From positions 186,001 to 250,000 of the forward strand of contig NZ_CP081849.1 of assembly GCF_018982885.2 (NCBI RefSeq): a DNA stretch of 64,000 bases. The letters run 5' to 3'. This DNA comes from Polymorphobacter megasporae (GTDB lineage: Bacteria > Pseudomonadota > Alphaproteobacteria > Sphingomonadales > Sphingomonadaceae). This document shows positions 50,665 to 58,722 of this stretch, piece after piece; the first letter of the stretch is position 1, and each line of letters begins with the position of its first letter. The translations under genes were made by a program, and so were the position numbers. The notes below the pieces were generated by a model. That model searched no databases. It was not told the DNA's origin and worked only from the letters and a program-made list of their open reading frames with translations.

Positions 50665-51240
50665 ATGGAAGTCCCGATCAGTCACAAGACGCTCGCCAGA
50701 TACCTGAAATCGGCATTGGGCGGCGACGGCGTGAAGGTCGTCACCTACTGGGACGAGGCGGAGAAGTCGTCGATCGCGATACTATCCGCATCGGATAGCC
50801 CGACAACCGGAGTGACGACCCATGCCACGATCGGCCTGTCCGACGTCGACATCGAGACTTCGGTCGGAGATGCGCCTCTGCGGGTCGAGCTGTTGATTGC
50901 GGCGCGGGACGAGTTCACCGATACGGCGAATATTCTCTCCACATGCGCCTTCAATGTCATGAACTCCGGCGCGCCTTTGCTGCCGGACTCCGTGCACATC
51001 GATGCAGTCGGCATGTATTTGAAGAACACGGCGATGCGGCACGTGATGCTATACGATCCCTTCCTTTGGAATTTGGAGACGCAGCGTCTGCCGGATCGGA
51101 CCGTTGCGTGGCTGCTCGCGTTGCCGATATCTGAAAGTGAAAGGATATACGGCGCGACCCGAGGCGCGTCGGCTCTCGCCGAACTGTTTCAGCAGATGCA
51201 GATCGACGTCTTCGACCTCGAACGCGCCGCCGCAGTGTGA
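50665..51240 (+). CDS. SUFU-family immunity protein
   Basis: A 191-residue protein with the Suppressor-of-fused (SUFU) fold pattern: THATIGLSDVDIETSVGDAP, LRVELLIAARDEFTDTANIL, LLPDSVHIDAVGMYLKNTAM, HVMLYDPFLWN, VAWLLALPISESERIYGATR. SUFU domains are a known immunity family in polymorphic-toxin loci. It begins 3 bp after the PAAR-nuclease gene, so it is expected to neutralise that toxin in the cytoplasm and protect siblings. Confidence 0.82.
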   Translation: MEVPISHKTLARYLKSALGGDGVKVVTYWDEAEKSSIAILSASDSPTTGVTTHATIGLSDVDIETSVGDAPLRVELLIAARDEFTDTANILSTCAFNVMNSGAPLLPDSVHIDAVGMYLKNTAMRHVMLYDPFLWNLETQRLPDRTVAWLLALPISESERIYGATRGASALAELFQQMQIDVFDLERAAAV

Positions 51241-52092
51241 GCTGCAGGTTCAGCCGATCCTTAAAGTCGGTTAGGATTCGATAATGTTCTGCACAAAATC
51301 ACAAAGCAGCCGGTAATCTAACAGCTGCGAGTTTGCTACGTCGCGAACAGATTGTCGAATGTAGGGAACCCACTGCACGCTAGAGACGACCGAGCTTTGC
51401 CAGCCGCAGATTGCGAAGGGCCCGCCTAATCCGCTTCTACGATCCGACACCGTGCGGCCCGTGACGCGGACCCTGTCGACGGACGAAGGCGACAGCGCAC
51501 TTAGGTCGGTGCCTTGCATAACCAGGTTGAACGCTGGCAGTCGAGAGCCAAGAGCGAGATCGTTACCAATGCACCATTACGACATGCCTGGTCCGCCCTC
51601 GAGCGCCGAAGACAGTAGCCATCGATTGCTTCATTCGGCCGTCGTCATGCCGAGCACTGGCGCGGTGATGAGAATCCCGCCCCCACTCCGACCTCCCGTC
51701 CGCATGGCTGCCTTCCGCCGCAACTGAACCGAAAATGATGGGGCGGAGAAAGTAGTCGAAGGCGATCGCGTCCATTCCGCCCGAAGGCAGCACTGCCCTC
51801 ACGGCAGCGCGCAAACCGCCAGGAGGTAGATGAACAAAGGTCCGCTTACCGCGAATGCTTGCGCAAAAGCTGCCAGGCGGCAAACGGCCCCTTCTCCGCA
51901 AAAAGCGGCCCTTGAATTACATCCGTTAAAGGGCGCGATCAAGTTGCCCTCAGCGGCCGGCATTGGGTCTTTGCTGCAAAGAAGCCGCTCAATGAACGCT
52001 CTATCGGAGCGCCAATGGCAATTGACACGGGCACCTCCGCTGCGCCTATGTTAATCGCTGCGGGGGCGGCGGGATTCGGAAGGGGGAGGCGC
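51241..52092. other. 850-bp gap behind the immunity gene
   Basis: No gene can be firmly supported. A reverse frame at 51271-51519 reads protein-like (SGLGGPFAICGWQSSVVSSV, YRLLCDFVQNIIES) but has no family. The right half contains a dispersed repeat (51833-51891) and other GC-rich inverted sequence typical of sphingomonad intergenic repeats. Confidence 0.4.
51833..51891 (+). repeat. Dispersed intergenic repeat, copy 1
   Basis: About 59 bp, beginning AACAAAGGTCCGCTTACCGC, with a GCCAGGCGGCAA core that can form a hairpin with the preceding TTGC. It matches copy 2 at 53582-53640 at about 54 of 59 positions, same orientation. Confidence 0.75.
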
Positions 52093-52992
52093 ATGAAGAG
52101 TGTCATTGGGCTCGTAGTGGGGCTAGCTATTGCTACTCAGGCAACCGCCACGGAGCTTATCTTGTACCCGGTGCAGATTGGCAGCGAGACGGTCCGCTAC
52201 CGCACAGGTATCCCGACGCTCAATCTCGAAACAGCGAGCGGGTCCGTGACCGTGACGCCCCTTCCGCTTGATCATAATCACGCTACCTTCGGCGTCGCGG
52301 TCTACAACAAGGCCGACAATTCCGTTAATTTCGGCGTGGAGAATGTCACGGCAACGATCGCCGGCAAGCCTATACCGGTACTCAGTCGCGAGGAACTGCA
52401 ACGGCGAGCGAAGAACCGTGCCGCCTGGTCGATGGTCGGCATTGCGCTGCTTTCAGGCGTTGCAGCAGCGGCCGTCTCGACCGCACACACGACCAGCCAG
52501 TCGTACGGCAACATTCGGACCCCGCATGGCACCTATTTCTGGTCATCAAGCTACCGAGATAACTCGCTGGGTGCCGTCGCCGCGGGTGCTACCGTCGCGG
52601 CAGGTACGGCAGGCATCGTTGGCGTTCAGAACCGCCTCGATTATACGCTCGGGACACTGGCAACCGATATTCTTCAGACCACGACCATCGACCCCGACAA
52701 CAGCTACGGTGGCATCGTCGTTATCGAAAAGCCGAGCGGCATTGCAGCCCCGTACGATGTGACGGTGAGCATGCATCTCAACGGTGTCGAGTATCCGTTC
52801 ACCTTCCGGCTGACCGAACAAGGAAAGAACAAGCCCGCACCGTTCACGGAAGCGGCTTTCGGGAATCATCCGCGCTTATCTCACTCGACACCTGCGCCTG
52901 TGCCGCCGACTATTGCACCGGCGACGAGCTCGCTGCCGTCTCAGTCGGTTCCGGCGTCCAGCTTACCACCGCCTGCGGCTTCGAGCTCGTAG
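52093..52992 (+). CDS. Exported hypothetical protein with hydrophobic central segment
   Basis: A 299-residue protein with signal peptide MKSVIGLVVGLAIATQATA, a beta-rich N-terminal part (VQIGSETVRYRTGIPTLNLE), two hydrophobic Gly/Ala segments (MVGIALLSGVAAAAVSTA and AVAAGATVAAGTAGIVG) and a Pro/Ser-rich C-terminus (PSQSVPASSLPPPAASS). GGGAGG lies just before the ATG. Its 3' end overlaps the convergent gene by 52 bp. It lies within the ligD-repeat-bounded segment. Function unknown. Confidence 0.65.
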   Translation: MKSVIGLVVGLAIATQATATELILYPVQIGSETVRYRTGIPTLNLETASGSVTVTPLPLDHNHATFGVAVYNKADNSVNFGVENVTATIAGKPIPVLSREELQRRAKNRAAWSMVGIALLSGVAAAAVSTAHTTSQSYGNIRTPHGTYFWSSSYRDNSLGAVAAGATVAAGTAGIVGVQNRLDYTLGTLATDILQTTTIDPDNSYGGIVVIEKPSGIAAPYDVTVSMHLNGVEYPFTFRLTEQGKNKPAPFTEAAFGNHPRLSHSTPAPVPPTIAPATSSLPSQSVPASSLPPPAASSS

Positions 52993-53345
52993 GGGAAGCA
53001 CTTACGGCCAATGATCCGCGTCCACTTTGCCGCTGCCCCTTTGCTCATCGGGTGGCGATAGTGAATGTTGATCAGCCGATTGTCGCCCGATTCAGTGATG
53101 TCGAAAAATAGCGTCGGGTGACCGAAGAATATCGAGTTCGGGTATTTGATTGTCTCGATCGAGATGCCCGAGCTGCCGAGCGGCTCGTCCTTCACCAAAT
53201 TGCCGGCCATCTTCTTTTCGATGCAGGATACGAGAAGATCGCGCGACTGCGCGGACGGAATGGCAAGTCCGGTATCATGCGGCATGGGAGCCTCGGCCGT
53301 CAGCATAAGGCCGGCAACGAGCGCTAGTGCAAGTGATCTGGTCAT
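52941..53345 (-). CDS. Small exported hypothetical protein
   Basis: A 134-residue protein with signal peptide MTRSLALALVAGLMLTAEA and a mature part with two cysteines (LLVSCIEKKM, GRKCFPYELEA) and a TLFFDITESGDNRLINIHYR core. GGGGGAAG lies about 5 nt before the ATG at 53345. Probably periplasmic. No family recognised. It is convergent with, and overlaps, the preceding gene. Confidence 0.6.
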   Translation of the reverse strand: MTRSLALALVAGLMLTAEAPMPHDTGLAIPSAQSRDLLVSCIEKKMAGNLVKDEPLGSSGISIETIKYPNSIFFGHPTLFFDITESGDNRLINIHYRHPMSKGAAAKWTRIIGRKCFPYELEAAGGGKLDAGTD

Positions 53346-53581
53346 GACTTCCCCCGAACCGGGACCCCACCGGCGGTTCCGTTCTCGCTGATGCCAGGGG
53401 GCGACGTCAACCGGCTGATTCACTTTCATCGCAGTGGCCGGTTCTGGCATAAGAGACCGGCCACTGGCGAGGTTGCGCGATGCAGCACTCAACGGACGCT
53501 GAAAAAACGTCTAATTTCCGGATGCGCGAACGGCACCGTGGACCTCCGCATGAATGGTTTTCGCGACTGTAGCTCCCGCTT

Positions 53582-53640
53582 AACAAAGGTCCGCTTACCG
53601 CGAATGGTTGCCCGAAAGCCGCCAGGCGGCAACCGGCCCC
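53582..53640 (+). repeat. Dispersed intergenic repeat, copy 2
   Basis: Matches 51833-51891. Downstream, the string GCAGCGGCGACCAA...GGGGTGGT at about 53668-53690 recurs near 54325-54345, so further members of the repeat family lie between the genes here. Confidence 0.7.
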
Positions 53641-53699
53641 AAGCCAGCCCCAGGACCGGAGCCGTCGCAGCGGCGACCAAAGGGGTGGTTGGCCAACAT

Positions 53700-54170
53700 T
53701 CAGGAGACGGGCAGAATCCCAAAAAAATCACCACCTATGCCCGCCGCCATGCAAGGCCCAAGACTGCGAGCGTCGTCCGATCCCTGATCCTGATACGTCG
53801 CTTGGCAGTAGTCTCGCACTCGTTGGAACGCCGTCGAATCTCGTTGATGCGCCATTGCAAACGGGAAGGTCAAAGATTGCTCCGACCGATACAAGCGCAC
53901 CAGCCGGAAAGAGTTTGCATACTCAAAAAGCGACCAGTCCTGCTGCGCTTCGCACCCTCTGTCTGACGCTTTTTTGGCTCGACAAAAAAGATAGGCACTG
54001 TCTCGCATCTGCTGAAGGCTAGCGGCACCCAACGCCGGGTCCAGTTTCCACTTCGCTGTAGAGCCAAGCCGAGAGTTCGCTTGAGCTTGCACAAGCTGCT
54101 CCGTACTCGTTTGACCTGGGCTGCAGCCGGCCAGCGAGACAGTGGCGACGATTATCCAGAAGCCATTCAT
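53700..54170 (-). CDS. Small lipoprotein, unknown
   Basis: A 156-residue protein starting MNGFWIIVATVSLAGCSPGQ, with lipobox LAGC and cysteine near residue 16. The mature part has paired cysteines (YLFCRAKKASDRGCEAQQD; VRDYCQATYQDQG; SLGPCMAAG), suggesting disulfides in the periplasm. GAAGG lies 8 nt before the ATG. The frame continues upstream to 54395, but that part has no lipoprotein sense. No family recognised. Confidence 0.6.
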   Translation of the reverse strand: MNGFWIIVATVSLAGCSPGQTSTEQLVQAQANSRLGSTAKWKLDPALGAASLQQMRDSAYLFCRAKKASDRGCEAQQDWSLFEYANSFRLVRLYRSEQSLTFPFAMAHQRDSTAFQRVRDYCQATYQDQGSDDARSLGPCMAAGIGGDFFGILPVS

Positions 54171-54664
54171 TCGAGCACCTTCGCATCGAAGAGGGACGTC
54201 CGCAATTAGAGCGTGAGCCGCCGCCGGATCCTCGGTTTGGGCAATGGCAGCTATCCCGCTTTCACCGCCCGGAAGCGGACTGTCTGGATACGGCCCCCGA
54301 GGCCGCGCCAGGGATGGAGTCGCGGCAGCGGCGACCAAGGGGTGGTGAACGGCCAGACCGGCAGCTTTCAAAAAGTCGGAGGCGATAGCTGTCATTCCTG
54401 AAGGTTGTTTTTGATCGAGAAAGCGGTAGGCTTCTCGAAACTCGCCTCCATCGACATTTTAGTAAGAATCAGCGGCTCACCACAAGTCCACAACACGCCA
54501 GCCTTTCAGGCTCACGAGAACGGACGGGTAGCGTCGCGAGAGCGGTACGATGACGTTCTGGCCCAGATCGAGGCGACAATCTCCTGAACCGGCCGGCGTG
54601 ATGCTGCGGACGTGGCGTGTGTTGGCCAACCAAGATCGATGCGTGCGGACGAGGCCTGCCGAAG
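54171..54664. other. Gap with degenerate intergenic repeats
   Basis: Contains another member of the dispersed repeat family (around 54240-54360) in variant form. Short frames here have no support. It ends at the right copy of the ligD repeat. Confidence 0.4.
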
Positions 54665-54789
54665 ATACACGGTGCGCACCGTGCCGGCGGTGATCCGGAA
54701 ATCCTCGGCCTGGGCTGACTACTGCAGGAACGAGCGCCCTGTCCGCGAGGCGATCACAAAGCTGGGCAAGGTCTGAAGGCGGCTGCGAG
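54665..54789 (+). repeat. Direct repeat, right copy (ligD 3'-end duplicate)
   Basis: Encodes the last ~37 residues of LigD ([20 protein letters not shown] ... AITKLGKV and stop), with one visible amino-acid change (RPLREA to RPVREA). No ligase sequence precedes it. It marks the right border of the Hcp/effector segment. Confidence 0.9.
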
Positions 54790-55045
54790 GGCAGGTCCGG
54801 CCGGCACCGCTTGACAGGATTCCAGTGCTGCACGAACGGCCCGATTGCCGGGAACTGGTCGCACAGCAGCTGGAATCCATAGTCGCTGCCGTGCCGGAGA
54901 AGCGGGCGAAAACCCGTACCTCGAGCGCGGGGAAAGCGTAGCGAAGTATCTGCCACCGCCCTTCCTCTACGCCGACGCGAAAGCTGGTCTTGCGAAGATG
55001 CACCTATAGCGTCAGCCGATCGCCCTCGATAGCGTCGTCAGCCAT
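54790..55045 (-). pseudogene. Decayed probable E2-like gene of a ubiquitin-like system
   Basis: Reverse frames read MADDAIEGDRLTL, a stop, then [20 protein letters not shown] with [15 protein letters not shown], and after a frameshift [30 protein letters not shown]. The GRW...FP...F.L.C..FP..GPF...W.P pattern resembles E2-like/UBC-fold proteins found beside prokaryotic ubiquitin-like genes. The original ATG overlaps the end of the ubiquitin-like gene. A stop and a frameshift make it dead, and the right ligD repeat cuts it off. The E2 identity is inferred from pattern and neighbour. Confidence 0.5.
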
Positions 55046-55294
55046 TGGTGAAGTCTTCTTAGCGTCAGGTCGACGACCAGGTGGTGGGGGTGTCCGGGCT
55101 TGGTGAATGCACCATTGGTGCGTTCGCGCGGGCAGCGGCTGGTCGGCACCAGGCAGGATGAGGTTTGCCTTGGCTGCATTGGTCGGATCGAGACCGTAAG
55201 CGCGCTTGCTCACTGCCCATTGCAGCACCTTGAACACCGTCGCCGAGGGCGCAAATTCCTTCTTCTTGGCGTGGTGCTCGTAATGGACGGTCAC
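55036..55294 (-). pseudogene. Decayed DUF2604 ubiquitin-like protein gene
   Basis: The first 55 residues are well preserved: TVHYEHHAKKKEFAPSATVF, KVLQWAVSKRAYGLDPTNAA, KANLILPGADQPLP. They match the DUF2604 family, a ubiquitin-like (beta-grasp) protein family of bacterial conjugation-type operons. After LPA, small indels shift the frame; the expected end (PGH..LVVDLTLKDFTNG) can be read from the DNA in other frames up to about 55036. The open frame to 55004 is therefore an artefact of decay. It starts with GTG at 55294. Confidence 0.65.
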
Positions 55295-55394
55295 GTCTAC
55301 TTCAACCAGCCGCTTCTCGCAGCGGCATGAAACCGGCGGACGCCCCCCTTAGCATCGCGCCGCTATTTAGATAAAGCGAGCCACCTCTGACTGC

Positions 55395-55540
55395 GGTGAT
55401 TAATTTTCGCGTTTCTGGCCGTCTGTGATAGATATTCGCAGTCGGTGAATGGTCTTTGCAAAGCGGCCTAGACCGAGTGAATGATTTTCGCGGAGAGCCC
55501 CATGGGTGAATGGCCCTCACAGTCAGTGAATGATTTTCAC
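55395..55540 (+). promoter_or_regulatory. Array of six palindromic operator-like repeats before fic
   Basis: Six copies of a GTGAA-N5-TTCGC type palindrome begin at 55396, 55425, 55445, 55477, 55506 and 55526. The clearest is GTGAATGATTTTCGC at 55477. Spacings are 29, 20, 32, 29 and 20 bp, that is, about two or three helical turns, and the 29/20 pattern repeats. Four copies precede the fic ATG, the fourth touching the ribosome-binding site; two lie inside the first codons. Binding by a repressor, possibly an unlinked one, is inferred. Confidence 0.6.
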
Positions 55541-57043
55541 GATCTCCCGCTTGCGGAGGCTGGTACGCCTGCGGGCTATGCCGCGTTGATCTCGCGCTAT
55601 GACCTCGCCGTTCCCTTGCCCGCGCGGTTGACCGCGATTGCGCAGCGCCATCATCCGGTCTCGACGGACCGCTGGTTGATGCAGACCCCACGCCATGCGC
55701 CCGGCAACGACCTCGCTGAGCAACTCACACATGCGCTGCGGTATGAGGGCGTCGATCTTGCCGTGCTCTCGGCGCTGTTCGGAGTGATCGACCCTGCGGA
55801 TATCGCAGCGATCGTGGCGGCGGCGCCGACCGGTGCTTATGCCCGCCGGATCTGGTTTCTCTATGAATGGCAGACCGGTCTTCGCCTCCATGTTCCCGAC
55901 GCCGGCAAGATCAGACTGGTCCCGGCAATCAACGCAGTGCAGCAGCTTGCACTGGCTGAAGGCGAGCCATCGCCGCGCCACCGCGTGCTTAACAACCTGC
56001 CAGGTACACCCGCCTTTTGCCCGATGGTTCGCCGTACACCGACCATCGACGCATATGTGGCACGCGCCTTCGACGTTCGCGTACGAGAGACGGTCGGCCG
56101 CATCCGCCGCGATCTGCTGGCCCGCGCTGCCGCCTTTCTGCTGCTGAACGATTCTAAGTCGTCCTTTGCCATCGAGGGCGAGCGTCCGTCAGGCGATCGG
56201 GCAACGCGATGGGGCCAGGCAATCGCCCAGGCCGGCACGCGATCCTTAAGCATTGCGGAATTTGACAGGTTGCAACGCATCGTCATTGGCGATCCCCGGT
56301 TCGTCCGGCTGGGTTTACGCGATGAAGGCGGGTTCGTCGGCGTCCATGATCGCGATACCAACATGCCGGTCCCCGATCATATCAGCGCCAGGCCGCAGGA
56401 TCTCGAGTCCCTGCTCGGTGGCCTGATCGAGTATGTCGAGCGGACGGCGCGTGGGCGGTCGGATCCGGTCGCCGCTGCTGCCTGCGCCGCGTTCGGATTT
56501 GTCTATATCCATCCTTATGTCGACGGAAACGGCCGCCTTCACCGCTGGCTCATCCACCACGCGCTCGCGCTTGCCGCGTTCAACCCGCCGGGGCTGATCT
56601 TCCCGATAAGTGTTGCGATTTACCGGCGGATCGATGAGTATCGCCGAGTGTTGCAGAGTTATTCGGCCCCCCTGCTGCCGCTCATCCGATGGCAGCCCAC
56701 CGCCGATGGCAATGTCCAGGTCCTCAACGATACCGCCGACTATTATCGCTATTTCGATGCGACCGCGCATGTCGAATTCCTCTACGCCTGTGTCGAGCAG
56801 ACGATCGAGCGAGATATGCCGGAAGAGATCCGGTTCCTCGAAGCCTTTGATCGGTTCAGCGACCGCATCCAGCAGATCGTCGATATGCCGGCCGCGCAGG
56901 TCGAACTCCTGCGTGGTTTTCTCGCGCAGAACGATGGTCTCTTGTCGCAGCGGGGCCGGACGAAGGAATTTGCGGCGCTCGCCGATGAAGAAGTTGCTCA
57001 GATCGAGGTCATCTACGCGGAGATGTTCGCCGCCGAGGGATAA
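55502..57043 (+). CDS. Fic-family AMP-transferase, class II (N-terminal inhibitory helix)
   Basis: A 513-residue Fic protein. Fic enzymes transfer AMP or other nucleotide groups to target proteins. The active-site motif is HPYVDGNGRLHRW (His near residue 337; consensus HxFx(D/E)GNGRxxR, here with Tyr for Phe). The motif SFAIEG (residues ~221-226) fits the [ST]xxxE[GN] inhibitory helix of class II Fic proteins, so the enzyme is probably self-inhibited. The C-terminal ~100 residues are helical. ATG 55502 has GGAGAG 4 nt upstream; GTG 55526 is an alternative. No separate antitoxin gene is adjacent. Confidence 0.85.
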   Translation: MGEWPSQSVNDFHDLPLAEAGTPAGYAALISRYDLAVPLPARLTAIAQRHHPVSTDRWLMQTPRHAPGNDLAEQLTHALRYEGVDLAVLSALFGVIDPADIAAIVAAAPTGAYARRIWFLYEWQTGLRLHVPDAGKIRLVPAINAVQQLALAEGEPSPRHRVLNNLPGTPAFCPMVRRTPTIDAYVARAFDVRVRETVGRIRRDLLARAAAFLLLNDSKSSFAIEGERPSGDRATRWGQAIAQAGTRSLSIAEFDRLQRIVIGDPRFVRLGLRDEGGFVGVHDRDTNMPVPDHISARPQDLESLLGGLIEYVERTARGRSDPVAAAACAAFGFVYIHPYVDGNGRLHRWLIHHALALAAFNPPGLIFPISVAIYRRIDEYRRVLQSYSAPLLPLIRWQPTADGNVQVLNDTADYYRYFDATAHVEFLYACVEQTIERDMPEEIRFLEAFDRFSDRIQQIVDMPAAQVELLRGFLAQNDGLLSQRGRTKEFAALADEEVAQIEVIYAEMFAAEG

Positions 57044-57162
57044 ACGCTGGCGGTTTTTCGCAAAGGAATGCGCGCGGCCGCCAACAGGCCTCGGTATCAG
57101 CCGGACGATGCAGGTCGCACTTAAGAATATTTGCTCGCTGCCCAATTGAATAATGAGATTGG

Positions 57163-58113
57163 TCAGCTGGCGCGAACGTTGCGCCTCAAGGTGAGCGCTC
57201 CATTGCTGTCCGTCTGTTGCCGACACGCCCATTTGAGAGGGTGAGCCACGTCTTTCACCAGCAGCTCCGCCCGCAAATGCAGACCTTCCCACGCAATGCC
57301 CAGGGGAAGGCGCAGCATCGCCTGACGGATACCGGCAGGCGTTGGATAGCCGGCGTCGACACAGCCACGCGCGAGAACCTGGCCCCCGGCATCCGAGATG
57401 CTAAGCTGAACGGTACCCGGAGGTGCCGCAACGCCGTCATTGGCGAGGCCGACGACGAGCCCGTTCGTACCGCCGTCACCAAACGCCCAGATGAAGGCAG
57501 GATAGACACGGTACCCAATCCGTCGCGCAGCACGATCAACCGGCGCAGGGTCGCGGTCGTAGAAACTGAGAATATGCTCGACCGCTTCGTCGTGCCAGTT
57601 CCAGACCGACCAATAATTGGCGCCGACGGCAAGGACATGGTCGATGATCCGTTCGTTCAGCGTGACACCCTCGTCGATGTCGAGCACATCCACGTCTCCG
57701 CGCGTCATGCCGACCTCGCTCACCGCCGCACACCATGGCGGACGATTGCTGAGGGCTTCGATCTGCGTATTCTCGATGAAGATCGTGTCGGACCGGATTC
57801 AGTTGCGGCTGCGAACGGTGCGATCGAGCATCGCCGCATTACCCACCCGGTTAAAGTCGGGCTGGGTGTTGGTCACGAGCGGCGTGCGGGTCCAGTGCGC
57901 CAGTTGCACCGCGAGCATCCGTAGCCACGTCTGCTCGGCGACGGCGTCACTTGGAAAGAGGTTGCCTTCGAACGGCCAACTGTGCCCATCGCCCCAGAAG
58001 CCGTACATCATCGTGTCCATATACTCGACGTCGGGGCGACCGTTGAGCTTGGCCGCGAGCAGCGCATTAAGGTCTTCGAACGCGGACTGATACGCCGGAT
58101 GATCATAACGCGG
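57163..58113 (-). pseudogene. Glycoside-hydrolase-like gene, 5'-truncated and interrupted by TGA
   Basis: One frame reads YDHPAYQSAFEDLNALLAAK, VEYMDTMMYGFWGDGHSWPF, TRTPLVTNTQPDFNRVGNAA, then a TGA at 57799-57801 where tryptophan is expected (RSRN-stop-IRSDTIFIENTQ). It continues CAAVSEVGMTRGDVDVLDID and NYWSVWNWHDEAVEHIL, ending with a beta-sandwich-like tail. This looks like a TIM-barrel glycoside hydrolase (family not assigned). The 5' half is missing where it abuts the ardC 3' end. Confidence 0.55.
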
Positions 58114-58722
58114 CATGGCGTGCAGTGAGCGCGAGCGGCGCGTAGGCACGCTCATCGGGCGAGGCCGTGTCGCCTGGCTCGCCGTCGGCATCATCGGTGG
58201 TGCCGGGTGCGCGACCGGCGCGGGCGAGAAGGAAGGTCGCAGCTTCTTCGGCGCGGGCCGCTGCGGTCATGAGCGCGCGCTCGTCGGCGCGCAGGATGCG
58301 CAGCCAATGGTCGATATAGCTGGCGTGATTGTCGAGGTGGGTGACCGGCAGGCCGAGGTCGGCGCCGAGCAGGGCCGAGCCGAGCTCGGCGACGAGCTCC
58401 TCGGCAGCGTAGGCATCGCTGCCGAACCGGTTGGCGAGGTCGCGGTCGAGGCGGCTTGGGTGCCCCGTCCAGTGCGTCAGCTCGTGCGCTGCCGTCGCGC
58501 CGTAATCGGCGTAGGTGTCGAACGCCGCGGACTGTGGCAGGTGGATCGTGTCGAAGCTCGGATAGTAGCATGCCTCGTTGCCGCCGTGGACGATTGCGGC
58601 GCCAGTGCCGGCGATGAATGCGTCGATCTCGGCGCGATGGGCCTCCTCCTGCGAACTGCCAAGTTCGACCGCGATGGACGCAGATGACGAAAATCGGTCG
58701 GGAAGCCCGTCGACCTGCGCGA
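58103..58722 (-). CDS. ArdC-like antirestriction protein, second exon
   Basis: Encodes residues ~140-345 of an ArdC-family protein. It contains the zincin motif ATAAHELTHWTGHPSRLDRD (HELTH at about 219-223 of the spliced protein) and AAEELVAELGSALL, whose glutamates could be the third zinc ligand. ArdC-type proteins on conjugative plasmids protect incoming DNA from host restriction. The open frame running upstream to 58873 is intron sequence. Joining 58722 to 61298 restores the reading frame (N-V-AQVDGLP) and a 345-residue product. Confidence 0.8.

Noticed and set aside
55395..55540. CRISPR-like array before fic
   Set aside because: Units are short imperfect palindromes with unequal 5-17 bp spacers running into coding sequence; this is an operator array, not CRISPR.
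56315..57292. 325-residue reverse frame over fic
   Set aside because: Overlaps the well-supported Fic protein; composition is that of an antisense shadow.
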